Shown here: in pieces, positions 12,014 through 22,715 of the stretch | Layout of the letters: each line of letters starts with the position of its first letter | Position numbering within the stretch: the stretch's first letter is position 1 | Assembly (NCBI GenBank): GCA_911728435.2 | Contig: OU452198.1 | Span: 7,846,001-7,910,000 of the forward strand | Direction: 5' to 3' | Source of the DNA: Apoderus coryli | Taxonomy: Eukaryota; Arthropoda; Insecta; Coleoptera; Attelabidae | Length of the DNA stretch: 64,000 nt | Position numbers and translations under genes: made by a program | Notes under the pieces: model-generated | Told to the model about the DNA's origin: nothing | The model's database searches: none | Seen by the model: the letters and a program-made list of their open reading frames with translations, nothing else

Positions 12014-12056
12014 GCCAGACATGTTTCGGAATACATTTTATTCCATCATCAATGGC
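12014..12056 (-). ncRNA. Hammerhead-ribozyme-like motif (decayed)
   Basis: On the minus strand the order is stem I GCCA, core TTGATGA (consensus CUGANGA, first base changed), a stem II of GGAAT/ATTCC closing a short loop, core GAAA, a short CATGT stem III, C at the cleavage position, then TGGC closing stem I. This is the minimal type I layout known from Penelope-like retroelements and retrozymes. The C3 to U change in the core would be expected to kill cleavage. No Penelope RT is seen nearby. It ends 11 bp before the foldback at 12068. Confidence 0.5.
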
Positions 12057-12067
12057 ATCTTTATATA

Positions 12068-12903
12068 CAAGGTGGTTCTAAAAAAGGTGGTCAAAATTTG
12101 TGAGCGAATTGGGGACGTCTAATCATGAAAAAAACCTTAATTGTAATTTTTTGAAAAGTCCTTATTTACAAAGAAAAAGATGACTGCCTGAGGACGATTT
12201 TTTTGAAATATTTTCGAAACGAGTAAAGATGAATTAATGAAATGTAGCATATTTATTCACCTAGTTAAATGTTGTAAACTGACATGAAATTTAATAAAAT
12301 AGGATGACCATAGGCGGGTAAACGGGGGGGACCCTTGCCTTAATTATAAAAGGAATACTTGTTTTATCTCGAAAAACTTACAAGGTTTTCGAGATATTCG
12401 AGTTTGAAAAGTTTAGGACAAAACTGGTCCTTAGTAAACAGCATTAATGAAATTATTGAAATACACTTTGCTAATGAAAAGTTTTCCAAAATTTTATTAA
12501 TGTTGTGTACTAAGGACCAGTTTTGTCCTAAAATTTTCAAACTCGAGTTTCTCGAAAACCCTTAAGCTTTTGTTAAGCCATTTTTATGTAGACAACTTTA
12601 TTTTGTCACATTTTTGGCACACAATGAATAAAAGTCACAAGGAAAAAAGTTAGGTTATAATTAAGGCAACGTTCCGCCCCGTTTACCCACCTATGATCAT
12701 CCATTTTTATTCAATTTCATGTCAGTTTACGACATTTAACTAGGTGAATAAATATGGTACATTTGATTAATTCATCTTTACTCGTTTCGGATATAGTTCA
12801 AAAAAATTGTCCTCAGGCAGTCATCTTTAACACCCTGTATCTCTGTAAATAAGGACTTTTCTCATAAACTGATTATTAAAATAATTTTTTTGTAGAACTG
12901 GCG
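12068..12903. mobile_element. Foldback MITE, 836 bp
   Basis: Flanked by TA on both sides. The left arm (about 12150-12440) and the right arm (about 12510-12870) match each other in inverted orientation across most of their length. Shared phrases include 'gatgactgcctgaggac', 'cacctagttaaatg' and 'aaggaccagttttgtcct'. The outermost 20 bp on each side match poorly. No coding capacity. It would form one very long hairpin. Confidence 0.6.
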
Positions 12904-13535
12904 TATTTGTTTACTTTAATTCAGATTAAACATGTTTACAAGTTATTAAATCCAACTTCCGCGTCCATATCATTCCGACAAAATTTCAAGTAACGAGTTC
13001 AATTCCATTACACTGGCCATACGAAAAGATATCAAGTAAATAAAGTAAAAGAATTCAAATATCAAAATACACCCGGAGGAAGAAACAAGGAAAACCATTG
13101 TAAGATATCCTCTCCGTTTTATATTTTTATTGTTTTGTGTCCCCCGTTTATTTCCGTCTTTTTATATTATATATTTGCTTTGGTATAGGTACTATGACCG
13201 CAGTGGATGACCGTTGTCCTTTGGCATCCATTTCATTCCACTTGGAAAATATATATTGGAATACCACATTGACAGAGAGCCGTTTTCCGTATTATTTTGT
13301 TGATATACAAAATATATACGGGCGTTCAGACAAATAATCTACATATTTGAATATGGAGCGACGCGACGTTTCTATTTTACATACTATCATTTAATAGAAA
13401 ATATTGTAAGTTGTTGAATTCAAATTGATATAGAATATAAATTGCCTAATATTGTTTTGAAAGGGAGATGCACCACGTATCTCGAATAATGTTTCTACTA
13501 CTACCTACTCATTCACATAATATAATAATGAGGAA
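12904..13535. other. No recognisable gene
   Basis: AT-rich sequence; a 66-codon frame at 13137-13337 shows no recognisable features. Confidence 0.35.
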
Positions 13536-13626
13536 ATAATGGGTGGCCAAATTTGAGGTTAGCAATGAAATGTAAAGAATTGAGCTGTCATCCTTTGACA
13601 TTTATTTAGTAAAAAGTTGGGAACAA
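13536..13626. repeat. Solo terminal repeat of the 42-kb mariner family
   Basis: Matches in inverted orientation the terminal sequence at 43060-43167 (shared ATGGGTGGGCAAATTTGAGG-type end with one base missing, then 'aatgtaaagaattgagctgt' and 'gacatttatttagtaaaaag'). No partner end is seen nearby. A leftover of an excised or deleted copy. Confidence 0.55.
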
Positions 13627-13841
13627 CAACATCAGTGGCGTACATTTTGTTGTCAATAATTTGTATTAATTTGCCCCCCTAACACCACTGGACTTAATAA
13701 TTTTGATCTAGTTAGGGCCATAGAAGCTCCCTATTTCTAGCAAAACGGTGACAAAGTTCAAAGAAATTGGTAACTTCAGGGCAAACATTGTATTTTATAT
13801 TTAACAATTTTTTTCGCCTGCCTGCACTTAAACAGAGTTTT

Positions 13842-13865
13842 ACCGCCCGCATATGCGGGCGGTAA
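13842..13865. repeat. Perfect GC-rich 24-bp palindrome
   Basis: TACCGCCCGCAT followed by its exact reverse complement, in otherwise AT-rich DNA. The outer TACCGCC/GGCGGTA is shared with the larger hairpin at 14411-14512. Inverted 'tcgcctgcct'/'aggcaggcga' phrases lie at about 13817 and 14390. Confidence 0.6.
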
Positions 13866-14410
13866 ATGACCAGTTAGCGCCCGCTCTTTTTATTTTTTTT
13901 TCATAGATGGCGCTACTGTTAGATTTCCAATAATAACGTTAACATCAGTAGTTTTCACTCACTTAACTTCATGTGCATTCCCTCTAGAGGATAAGTTGAC
14001 AATTAATTGAGAAAGTTTACTTAGGTAGTCGTCTGCCATTCCGCTAAACTTATTTAATTATTTAAAATTGTCCATTATTAATTAGTAATCACTTTTTAAT
14101 TATTATTGTAGTACCGAAATATACCTAATATTCTAAAATCAAATTTCTATAGCGTACACGCTCAGATAATAATTTGACAGTTTCTTTCTACATTTCAAAT
14201 ACTCAACACTGACATGTGAGCCTGTCACATAAGTTTATCTGATCTGAGTTTGTCAAATGATAATGCCTATTATCATGTACGTCAAAAAATACTCCCATTA
14301 ATTACTGTCAAAAACTGTCATAACAGTAATAATTAATTATTAAAATAAAGTTCTTTTGGTTTAATATTGTAGTATGAAGAGGCAGGCGAAAAACAGTTGT
14401 AAGCACCACT

Positions 14411-14512
14411 GGCGGTAAAGCCGCTGCAGCCCTTCGCTGTATAGCTGCCCTCGCTCGCTTCGCTCACTCGTGCGTCTATACAGCGGCGGGCTGCAACGAA
14501 TGCTTTACCGCC
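14411..14512. repeat. Three-stem GC-rich hairpin
   Basis: Nested complementary arms: GGCGGTAAAGC at 14411-14421 with GCTTTACCGCC at 14502-14512; GCAGCCC at 14426-14432 with GGGCTGC at 14488-14494; CGCTGTATA at 14435-14443 with TATACAGCG at 14477-14485. The loop is a GC-rich 'ctcgctcgcttcgctcac' tract. This is probably an end structure of a DNA transposon; I cannot name the family. Confidence 0.55.
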
Positions 14513-15879
14513 CTTTATACTTAATATACTATTGTAAAGACATGCAAAAAACAGTAATAATTTATTTTAACTACTATAATTTTTATTTTCTCTTTACAAC
14601 TTTTTACAACTTTATACACTTTTGAAAGATATTTTAATTTATTTATATATAAGATATACTATTGTATGCGGCACAGTTGATGTTTACGAATACATTTTTT
14701 ATTATTTTTTTAAACTTCGACACCATTAGCGTCCCAGCAAAGGCAAAAATGGGGGCCATTTTTTCGTGACTCCGGGGATGTCACACCCGGTATATTGTAA
14801 TAAAAATATTGCATCCGGTCAAACTAGCTATTTTACGCTGATTTAATAATTTATAAAAGTTCATCAAAGTTTATACAAGTCTTGACTTTAGCATCGGTAT
14901 TGTACCTAATAGACAAATTGCAAACCTCAGCAAAAAACGGTACGACCGACGCTAAGAATAGACAATTGCATTGGTCGATATTCGAAAGAGTGGAGATAAT
15001 CAAAGGTTATAAATTTTAACGCAACAGGAAAAACCAGGTCTTCTCTCCAAACTTCGGGTCCTAGAAGCGCTAATTCCCCCCGTATAGTGTCTTAAGATTT
15101 ATAGTTTATTTAACGCGACTTAATATTATTAGTAGCTATATTAAATATTTATAATTTTAACCATTTTATTTACGCGAACGAAATACCAGTTGTGTCGTCA
15201 AAAATGATTGTAATGTAAGTACGAACTTTTGATTTTTATAATTGTTGATTTTTAAACTTGTCCTTTTTTGTTAAATTGATTTTTGTACATTTTCTAAATA
15301 ATTAAATAAATAATAGTTAGTAAAGTATATTTAACTTTCCTTTTAATTTTAATATAGTTTTTTTTTAAATTAATCAAATAATTATTAACTGAGAGACAGC
15401 GCTCAAATACAGACCGTCACTCGTTTACGAGGGAGACTCAATAAGATCCTCTTTCGTGAGCGTGATGTAAGTGGGCGATTCTCGAGTAGCTCAACAAGCC
15501 AAGCGAGTAACTAAATCAATTAACATAACTTATAAAACTCAAACCCTTCTTTAAACTCTATATAAAGATTTAACTCAGTAGAGCATGCTTACCTGAATCT
15601 TCAAATAGTAAAAGACATAAGGGAGGCTCTACCCTTAATTTCTAACTCTCAAATTGGGACTAGGTGAAGGCACCGTTCCTATAAAATTCATATTCTTATA
15701 AGTTTTTTTATTTGTGACAATATTTGTCTTAATTTATCGTTACCGTTTACAAAAACTTACACCTTGTATCTTCGAAACAATGCATCTCCGGACTTATGCT
15801 TTTGGATTTTTTTTTCTTAACGTGACCTGAGAACGCACCCCTATAAATATTGCCGCCTCTTTTTGAAACACCCTGTATA
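14513..15879. other. No recognisable gene
   Basis: AT-rich. The stretch 15390-15660 is less AT-rich and has tracts like 'gagggagactcaataagatc', but no ORF of note. A CACCCTGTA end at 15870-15877 belongs to another mariner-type element with no clear left border. Confidence 0.35.
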
Positions 15880-16185
15880 CAGTATGTCCACGGGAAAAGT
15901 GTTCAAGAGGATAAGAGTTTCTTATTTTTCATTTTATCGAAAAAAGTTACTCATGGTAAAAAGTTTTGCGGTTTCATAAAGTAAGATTGGGATACAAAAA
16001 TTTTACATTTCTTATACGGGGTGTTCAGAAAATTGAAAAACTTTAAATGGTACAAAACCAAAGTGCACTTATTTGAGAAGATATAGAAGTAAGTTACTAT
16101 GAAAAGTTGTTTAAAAGTAAAACGCAATCTCTAATACAAATTTTCGAGAATATCGGCCTACTTTTATATATTTGTAATCATTCAT

Positions 16186-17777
16186 CATAGAGCCCTCTGT
16201 TGCACATTTATAATTTGATTTTATCCACCAACATATTTCCTTCATTGTGGAAATCTGCTAGGATTATTCCTGTATTTAAAAAGGGCGATACATCACTAAT
16301 TGACAATTATAGGCCTGTTGCATTGATCTGCAATTTTACCAAAATTTTCGAGATTGCCTTGCACAATAAACTGAATCCGCAAGTAAAAATTTTATTGTCT
16401 CCATATCAACACGGTTTTATTGGAGGACGTTCTTGTCTAACTAACTTGTCCTCCTTTTCACATAGCATATGTGAGGCCCTGGATGATCGATCTCAGGTAG
16501 ATGTTGTATATACGGATTTCCGTAAGGCATTTGACCGCATTGACCATTATATACTCTTGAAGCATTTAGATAGGATTGGTTTATCTTACCTTGTCGATCG
16601 CATGCAGTTTGTTGAGTGTGAAGGTTATAAGTCCAAAAAGTTTGCTTCAACATCAGGTGTGCCACAGGGACCAAACCTTGGCCCACTATTGTTTAACATC
16701 TTTATTAATGATCTTGTTGAAACTATAGAATGTCCCAAATTGGCTTATGCTGATGATCTAAAGATATTTTGTAGGATTGACTCCATAGAGGACTGCGTGG
16801 TACTCCAAAACGCACTGCGAGTTGTCAACAACTGGTGCAATCGAAATAAGCTCTACTTGAACATTTCTAAATGTAACGTTGTTAGCTTTCACAGAGTGAG
16901 AGTAATTTGGAATTACACTATTGGAGCTGTACCCATTGAAAGACTTTCGCAGGTTCGAGACTTGGGTGTATTGTTTGATGAAGCTTTAACCTTTGTTCCC
17001 CACTATGAGCACTTGTCCGCATCTGCATCCCGGATGTTGGGGTTTGTGGTCAGAAACACTAAAAAGTTTAGAAATATTTCAACCATTAAATTATTATATT
17101 TTTCATTTGTGCGGGCTAGACTTGAGTATTGTTCGATCGTGTGCAATCCCTTGTATCAGTGCCATGCACGTGCATTAGAGTCTGTGCAGCGGCGATTCGT
17201 AAAGTATTTATATTTTAGGGAGTTTGGAGTATATCCAGCGAGGAGTGCAGATCACGATGTCCTGCTTTCAACATTTGACATTACATCTTTGTGGATGCGG
17301 CGAATGGTCTCTTCCGTCAGGTTTTTGTATAATTTATTGCATAATAAAATCGATTGTGCGTTTCTTCCTGGCTGTCTTCGGTTTCGTATTCCTAGAACTG
17401 CGTCGAGGTCTGACAACACCAGCATGGCTAGATCCAATGTCTTGCTGCAGAGCCCTGTATATATTTTATCTGCTCCGTTTTTAATGACTATTGTGCGGGG
17501 TCGTATATTGGTGTGGATTCTGTTTGGAATTTGGAGCCACATGAATGTTTAATTTTTTTGGTTGATTATTTTTGTTTAAAACGTTGTACTTAATTATAAT
17601 TGTTTACTGATAAGATTTAGCATTTTTAACTGATTTGTATAACTGTGAATTTGTCGTTTTTGTTTTTTATTTAAGTTTCAAATTGTAATTTTATTCTAGA
17701 AATGAATTTGAATTTTCTGTAAGTGGGTCTTGTTACCTGTTGAAAATGAAGAGCTTTATTATTATTATTATTATTTA
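16186..17777 (+). mobile_element. 5'-truncated LINE inside the 15.9-kb mariner
   Basis: Plus-strand LINE with RT ORF, about 200 bp of 3' region and a (TTA)n tail at 17755-17777. It starts near 16186, just before the RT fingers. Same family as the LINE at 9465-10650. Confidence 0.75.
16191..17552 (+). pseudogene. LINE reverse transcriptase, long open frame without 5' end
   Basis: About 453 open codons with no genuine start; the first in-frame ATG lies well inside. Blocks in order: IIPVFKKGD and NYRPVAL (fingers, near residues 25-45), F-R-K-A-F-D-R-I-D-H (palm), SGVPQGPNLGPLLF (the S of G-V-P-Q-G-S is P here), AYADDLKIF (catalytic), RDLGVLFDE (thumb), RRFVKYLYFREFGVYP (post-RT). The catalytic Asp pair is intact. 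The last 60 residues diverge from the 9.7-kb relative, suggesting a late frame change near 17390. It lacks the endonuclease, so it cannot move itself. Confidence 0.85.
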
Positions 17778-17904
17778 ATTTATTTTACATCAATTAATTC
17801 CAAATTAACAAATCATTTTAGTACTAGTAGGCACTGGAAAGTGACGTGACAAGAATATTTAACAATTCGCTGTATTTATTTGTCGTAGTATGGTCAGCTT
17901 AAAA

Positions 17905-18318
17905 TACTTACTTTACAGCAAAAAATTTACTTGTGTGATGTTATGGGAAAGGCGAAAAATGTTATCGTGAAGTTATTCAAGAATTAGCGATGAATTAAAC
18001 AATCATTCATTAGACTACATTCGTACATTTTATCTTCGACAAGACCATACGTTTCCAGACCGCTGGATTGGGAGATAAGGACCAGTTTAGTGGCCTCCTA
18101 CGAGTCTAGATTTAACAGTAATGGATTTTTTCCTATGGGGTCGATTAAAACAAATTGTTTATCGCACACCTCTAATAAATACCACTGCTGATCAATTAAA
18201 GGATGCGATTAGAGATGCTGTTGCTTCAATATCTTTACATGAGATCCGAAGCAATTTGGATGAATTACTTGCTCGTTTAAAGGTATGTGCCCAACAGGGT
18301 GGTAGAGTGTTTGACTGA
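17905..18318 (+). pseudogene. Mariner-type transposase relic, N- and C-terminal parts fused
   Basis: A relic of the host transposase of the 15.9-kb element. An N-terminal scrap (Q-Q-K-I-Y-L-C-D-V-M) leads almost directly, by internal deletion, to F-P-D-R-W-I-G-R, a block that precedes the third catalytic Asp in long-TIR mariner families. Then come two in-frame stops and M-D-F-F-L-W-G-R-L-K (the D-F-F-L-W-G-H-L-K motif, including the third Asp). It ends in a normal-looking C-terminal helix region with a stop at 18316. The first two catalytic residues are missing. Confidence 0.75.
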
Positions 18319-18629
18319 ATAAACTTTTACAACTTGTATATTGTTAGTTTGGAATAAACTAATGTGAAATAACTTTAATTATTACAACCTTTTACTTTTG
18401 AACAACTTTTCCTAGTAACTTATTTCCATATCTTCTCCAATAAGTGCACTTTACTCTTGTACCATTTAAAGTGTTTCAAATTTCTGAACACCCCGTATAA
18501 CCAATGCTAAATGTTTCTATCCCAATCTTACTTTAAGAACCAGCAAAACTTTTTATAATATACTTTTTTCGATATAATGAAAAATAAGTTTTTCCTCTTG
18601 AACACTTTTCCTGTGGACATACTGTATAT

Positions 18630-18790
18630 ATAGGGTGTTCCATTTAAAATATAAGATCTAATTATTTTTTTCAATTTTGCAAACACATTTTTTTGATTCC
18701 GATAGTTCTAAAACATATTACAGCAGCATTTAATATTCTATCATCCATAATAACAGCCCTTGGGTGTCAAAATAAATGAATGACCCTGTA
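18630..18790. mobile_element. Short mariner-type MITE
   Basis: About 160 bp with left end GGGTGTTCCATTTAAAAT and right end AATGACCCTG followed by TA. It begins 6 bp after the 15.9-kb mariner. No coding capacity. Confidence 0.45.
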
Positions 18791-19793
18791 TATCTATTCC
18801 AGTTGCGTCACAGCTTTGTTTTCTGGAATTTGCAGCAGGGCTGCATAGTTTTTCTATAATTATTGCCTCTTGTTTCTAAATATGCTCAGCTTTTCAATGT
18901 TTTTTAAAATTATGTGCCGAAACGTACGCTGTGGATATTTTTTAAAAAAAGCATGTTTTATATTCAACTTGTAGGTATTATTTTCTACTTGAAGAATTTT
19001 TCAATCATTACTTTAATTTGTACGTCTCTCAGCGATAGAATAAATTGGTAATAAATTATGGACTACGAATACTACGATGGACAAGAGGTATTGAAGTAGT
19101 TTATTGTGGCGCCTTTAATAGAAAAGCCATTTAGCTGTAAGTATAGAGAGAATGAAGGTGTATTAAATGCTTTGAACTGTAACAAGTCCTATATCAAGTA
19201 TGGATTACAAGGGATAGAAACCCGTTGTCCTGTCTAATATTAAGACAATAATCCCGCATGGTCCTTAGTAGTAGTGGACCCAATTTCGGGACACGCTCTT
19301 AGTTTCCCTTATAAATATATGTATATGTGTGTGTGGTAATATTCGCGAATTTATAAAGTTGATTATGAATTAGGCGTTAGGAATTCTAATAACGCTTCCT
19401 TCAAATTACAATTTGATAACATGCTTCACTTGACTGCTCTAAATTCAAACTGGTGTCCAATTAAATTTGCTGTGACAAAGATACCTAAAACTAAAATATT
19501 TCTTAGCAGTTAATTTAGTCAGGGGCGTAACATACAAGTTTCACTTTAGCAGCAATATACTAAGGCCTAAAAAATTCTCATAAAAAAACGTCGTCTCGGT
19601 GAAATGCACCTTTCTCCATAGACACGGGGTTTTCTAAAACAATTCTCGCAAAATACTACCCCTAATTACAGTCTGACTAGAGGGAGTGATGGAAGTGTTT
19701 TTTAAAGTTAATACATCAATCATCTGTCAATTAAAAATATTATTTAATGTAAAGTATTTGAATTTGGTTAAACAAAAAGTTGTAACACTCAGT
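18791..19793. other. No recognisable gene
   Basis: AT-rich sequence without convincing coding or repeat structure. Confidence 0.35.
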
Positions 19794-19801
19794 TAGAAAA
19801 C

Positions 19802-20780
19802 CAGTGGCGGCTCGTCTAGGGAGGCTGAGCCTCCTCAGAAAATTACTCCACTTTACTATATAATATAATAAGTAATGATAATTAGAATTGAAATATAAAA
19901 TTTATAAATGCAAGCTTTTGTTTTTTTGTTGCCGTGATTATTTGTGTGCTAGTTAAGTTACGTACAGGGCACAGAGTACAGGTTAGTAAGTACTCTATTC
20001 GATTGGTAATCGACGGTTCGATGGTATCAAGTAATTACTTTACGAAAAAAAAAATTGGAAATCAAGACGCGCAGCACACCGAGGGCGACTATAAAATCAT
20101 TAGTACAGACTGGGGTAAGGCAAAATAGGCAGCCAGGTAGTAAATAAATTGTTTTGTTGGTACTTTTTATTATATTCCACTGAAACTTCTTCTATTTGGG
20201 GTACAGTGAGTTTCGACGATAGTAAAAATCTAATAAGAAGGATTGAAAGGCATTCAAAAACATCGAGAGTGCGGTTAACTATGCGTATAAACAAAAAATT
20301 GAGAATTAGAATTAGACGTGTATAATATATAATTAATTTACTTTTAGTATCTTAATTAATTTATTTATTTATTTGACGATGTACAGGGTGAGCAAAACTC
20401 GCTGTCTCAGCTCTCTTCTGAAAAGAGGTTCTTAAATGGGATTAAGTAAGCGTCATTTTAACGCACATTTGATTTTGTTTCCAAATTTGGAAACTAAAGT
20501 AAATGACGCCAACTTTTTTTTTCCAGAAACATACCTATATTTTTATATAGATGAAAAGAGCTATAGTATTACTATGTTTAATTCTGTGGTAATAATAGTT
20601 ACTATTAAATAATATCATCTGTTTTTGTAGTGTTTAATTAGTGTTGTAATTTTTTGACAAATATATATATTTCCAATAAAAAAGTTGAATATAATCGGGA
20701 TAGTACCTCCTGGGTGGTGGGGAAATTTGTCCAGGTAAGTTTAGCGTCTCTATAGTTAAATGAGTTGCGAGCCGTTACTG
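19802..20780. mobile_element. Non-autonomous hAT-type element with 8-bp TSD
   Basis: A 979-bp element beginning CAGTGGCGGCTCG and ending CGAGCCGTTACTG, so 11 of the outer 13 bases are inverted repeats. It is flanked by a perfect 8-bp direct repeat TAGAAAAC at 19794-19801 and 20781-20788. The 8-bp duplication and CAGTG start are diagnostic of hAT elements. Inside, no hAT transposase is recognisable; a 64-codon frame at 19934-20128 carries no clear motif. Immobile by itself. Confidence 0.8.
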
Positions 20781-20854
20781 TAGAAAACATCATTCATAAT
20801 GCATTTTAATTTCACAAAAAATGAATAATATACGAATATTAATTTTTATTAAGG

Positions 20855-20940
20855 ACTTGCAGCTGACCATGCTGTTGAAGCTAGAAAGGTTGTACGCTGA
20901 AGCATTTCCTCACAGGCGTCTTCCAAATGGACAGGTAATT
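20855..20940 (+). pseudogene. Scrap of mariner-type transposase N-terminus
   Basis: Reads A-V-E-A-R-K then, after a one-frame shift, LYAEAFPHRRLPNGQ, which matches the helix-turn-helix phrase R-L-Y-A-E-R-F-P-x-R-R-x-P common in DUF4817-type domains of insect mariner relatives. Nothing else of the element is visible. Confidence 0.45.
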
Positions 20941-21139
20941 TCAAGTGTACGTACCCCAGCTTTTTAGAGAGATTTTGTGGTGTGAGGGATGCAGTGGCTC
21001 TCCATATCCCGCGTAAAGGAGAAAATAGATCTTAAGTACTTTGATAACTACTGTTAGCTGTGTTTTGGGACTAATTTGTGAATGTGTATAGTTGCACGTT
21101 ATTTGAAATACACTGATATTTACTAATTTTTTAAATTTT

Positions 21140-22715
21140 AAATTATTATTATCTTTAACTTTATTGTCATAAAAGAATCACAAAAGTTCTTGTAGACAAA
21201 GTCATACTTAAATTAATATATAACAAAGACGTATACAAGTATAAAAGATTTATGTAATTAATCGTTTAAAACACAATATAACAAAAATATTTTAAAAACA
21301 TACGTAAACCTACTCATGAAGTAACATATGTAAATAACAACACAACATAAATATATATATATAAATGTAAGTAGCAGAACAGAAAAGACATAATACATTA
21401 TAATACATTAAAATCATCAAACCAAGCCAAAAGCGGATCAACACAACAAAATCAAAACAAACATTACCACGCATCAGCAAAGTAGTCCTCCAGCGAGTAA
21501 TAGGCCTTCCCAAGAAGAACGTGCTTAACAGCCTCCCTAAATTGCTTGGGATTTTTTACAGCCGTCAAGTTTGGCGGCAAATGATTGTACATTCTGCGAC
21601 TGTCATAAAGGAGTGATTTCTTTACCAAGGCAGACCTCGGTATAGGCAAGTGCACCCGCTGAACTAGTCTCGTGGAATAAGGGTGACTAGGTGGAGCTGA
21701 GCTGTTAATGTTTCTTACATTTTTATGAATAAGACATACAGTTTCTAAAATGAAAAGTGATGTAAGAGTCAATATTCGATGTTTTTTGAATAATTCTCTA
21801 CAGCTTGCAGTAAAATCTGTCTTACACATATAACGAACAGCCCTCTTCTGCAGTGTAAATATACTCTTAAACAAAGTTTGGCTACAAGTACCCCAGAACG
21901 CTATTCCATATCGAAGATACGCCTCCACTAAAGAAAAATACACATTTCGTGCAACTTTCAGTCCAAGAGCCCCTGACACAACTCTCAAAGCATAACAGCC
22001 AGATGAAACCTTTTTGCCTAGCAGTTTAACATGTTCATCAAACTTCAGCTTTAAATCAATTTGGAGTCCCAAAAATTAAGGAGGACTATTAATATGGTTA
22101 TTTTCAAATATCAAATCATCAAATTTAAAATTAAAAGATAATACATGTGTTTTTGATAAATTAAATGAGAGATAATTCGAATCGCACCATTCCTTTAACT
22201 TTCCCAAATCACGTCGAATGTTTTCCTTGACAACATTAGCATCTCTATCATGCCAAAGGAGTGTCGTATCATCCGCAAACAGCGTAAAGCTTCCCGTTAG
22301 TCCAATAGTGGTAATGTCGTTAATATAAAGAAGAAAAAGAACAGGACCCAAAACATACCCCTGTGGCACTCCGCAAGGCACACACATACTATCAGACATA
22401 CTACCTTCAAACCTGACCAGTTGCCTTCGGTCAGTCAAATAAGAATAAAACCAGTCCAAAGGTGCACCCCTAACACCATAAAACTCAAGCTTCCTGAGAA
22501 GGATGCTGTGATCTACACAATCAAACGCCTTTGAAAAATCGCAAAATACTCCCGCAACTGCTCTATTCTCATTGAGCTGGGAATAAACATTCTCGAGAAA
22601 AGAAAATACGGCATCCGAAGTGCTCCTGGAGCTCTGGAAGCCAAACTGCTCCGATGTTATTATATTATTGGCTTCAATTTTCAATTCATTTCTTAAAGTG
22701 GAACTTTACCGCAAA
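21140..22715 (-). mobile_element. 5'-truncated LINE with most of RT
   Basis: Minus-strand LINE fragment; the 3' region runs from 21463 down to an ATT-rich tail near 21140-21155. The 5' end is lost at about 22715, just upstream of the RT fingers. Confidence 0.75.
21464..22714 (-). pseudogene. LINE reverse transcriptase with a single in-frame stop
   Basis: Two stretches of about 203 codons in one frame separated only by a TAA at 22076-22078. Upstream part: SEQFGFQSSRST (fingers), FCDFSKAFDCVDHSILL (palm), CGVPQGYVLGPVLFLLYIND (S to Y in the G-V-P-Q-G-S block) and LFADDTTLLW (catalytic FADD intact). Downstream part: LGLQIDLKLKFDEHVK (thumb), LQKRAVRYMCK (post-RT) and an end in Y-Y-S-L-E-D-Y-F. 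Apart from the nonsense codon the copy is well preserved. Jockey/CR1-type by motif style. Confidence 0.85.

Larger units (their letters stand above)
15880..18624. mobile_element. Long-TIR mariner-type element split by a LINE
   Basis: Ends CAGTATGTCCAC and GTGGACATACTG, each flanked by TA (15878-15879 and 18625-18626). The terminal inverted repeats are about 240 bp (15880-16122 and 18390-18624) and diverged by roughly 10%. The interior holds a transposase relic at 17905-18318 and a LINE that entered between about 16186 and 17777. Without the LINE the element would be about 1.15 kb, an internal deletion derivative. It sits exactly between two other mariner ends. Confidence 0.8.

Noticed and set aside
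13634..13693. CAGTGGCG ... CACCACTG pair as a tiny hAT MITE
   Set aside because: No 8-bp duplication on the flanks and only 60 bp long.
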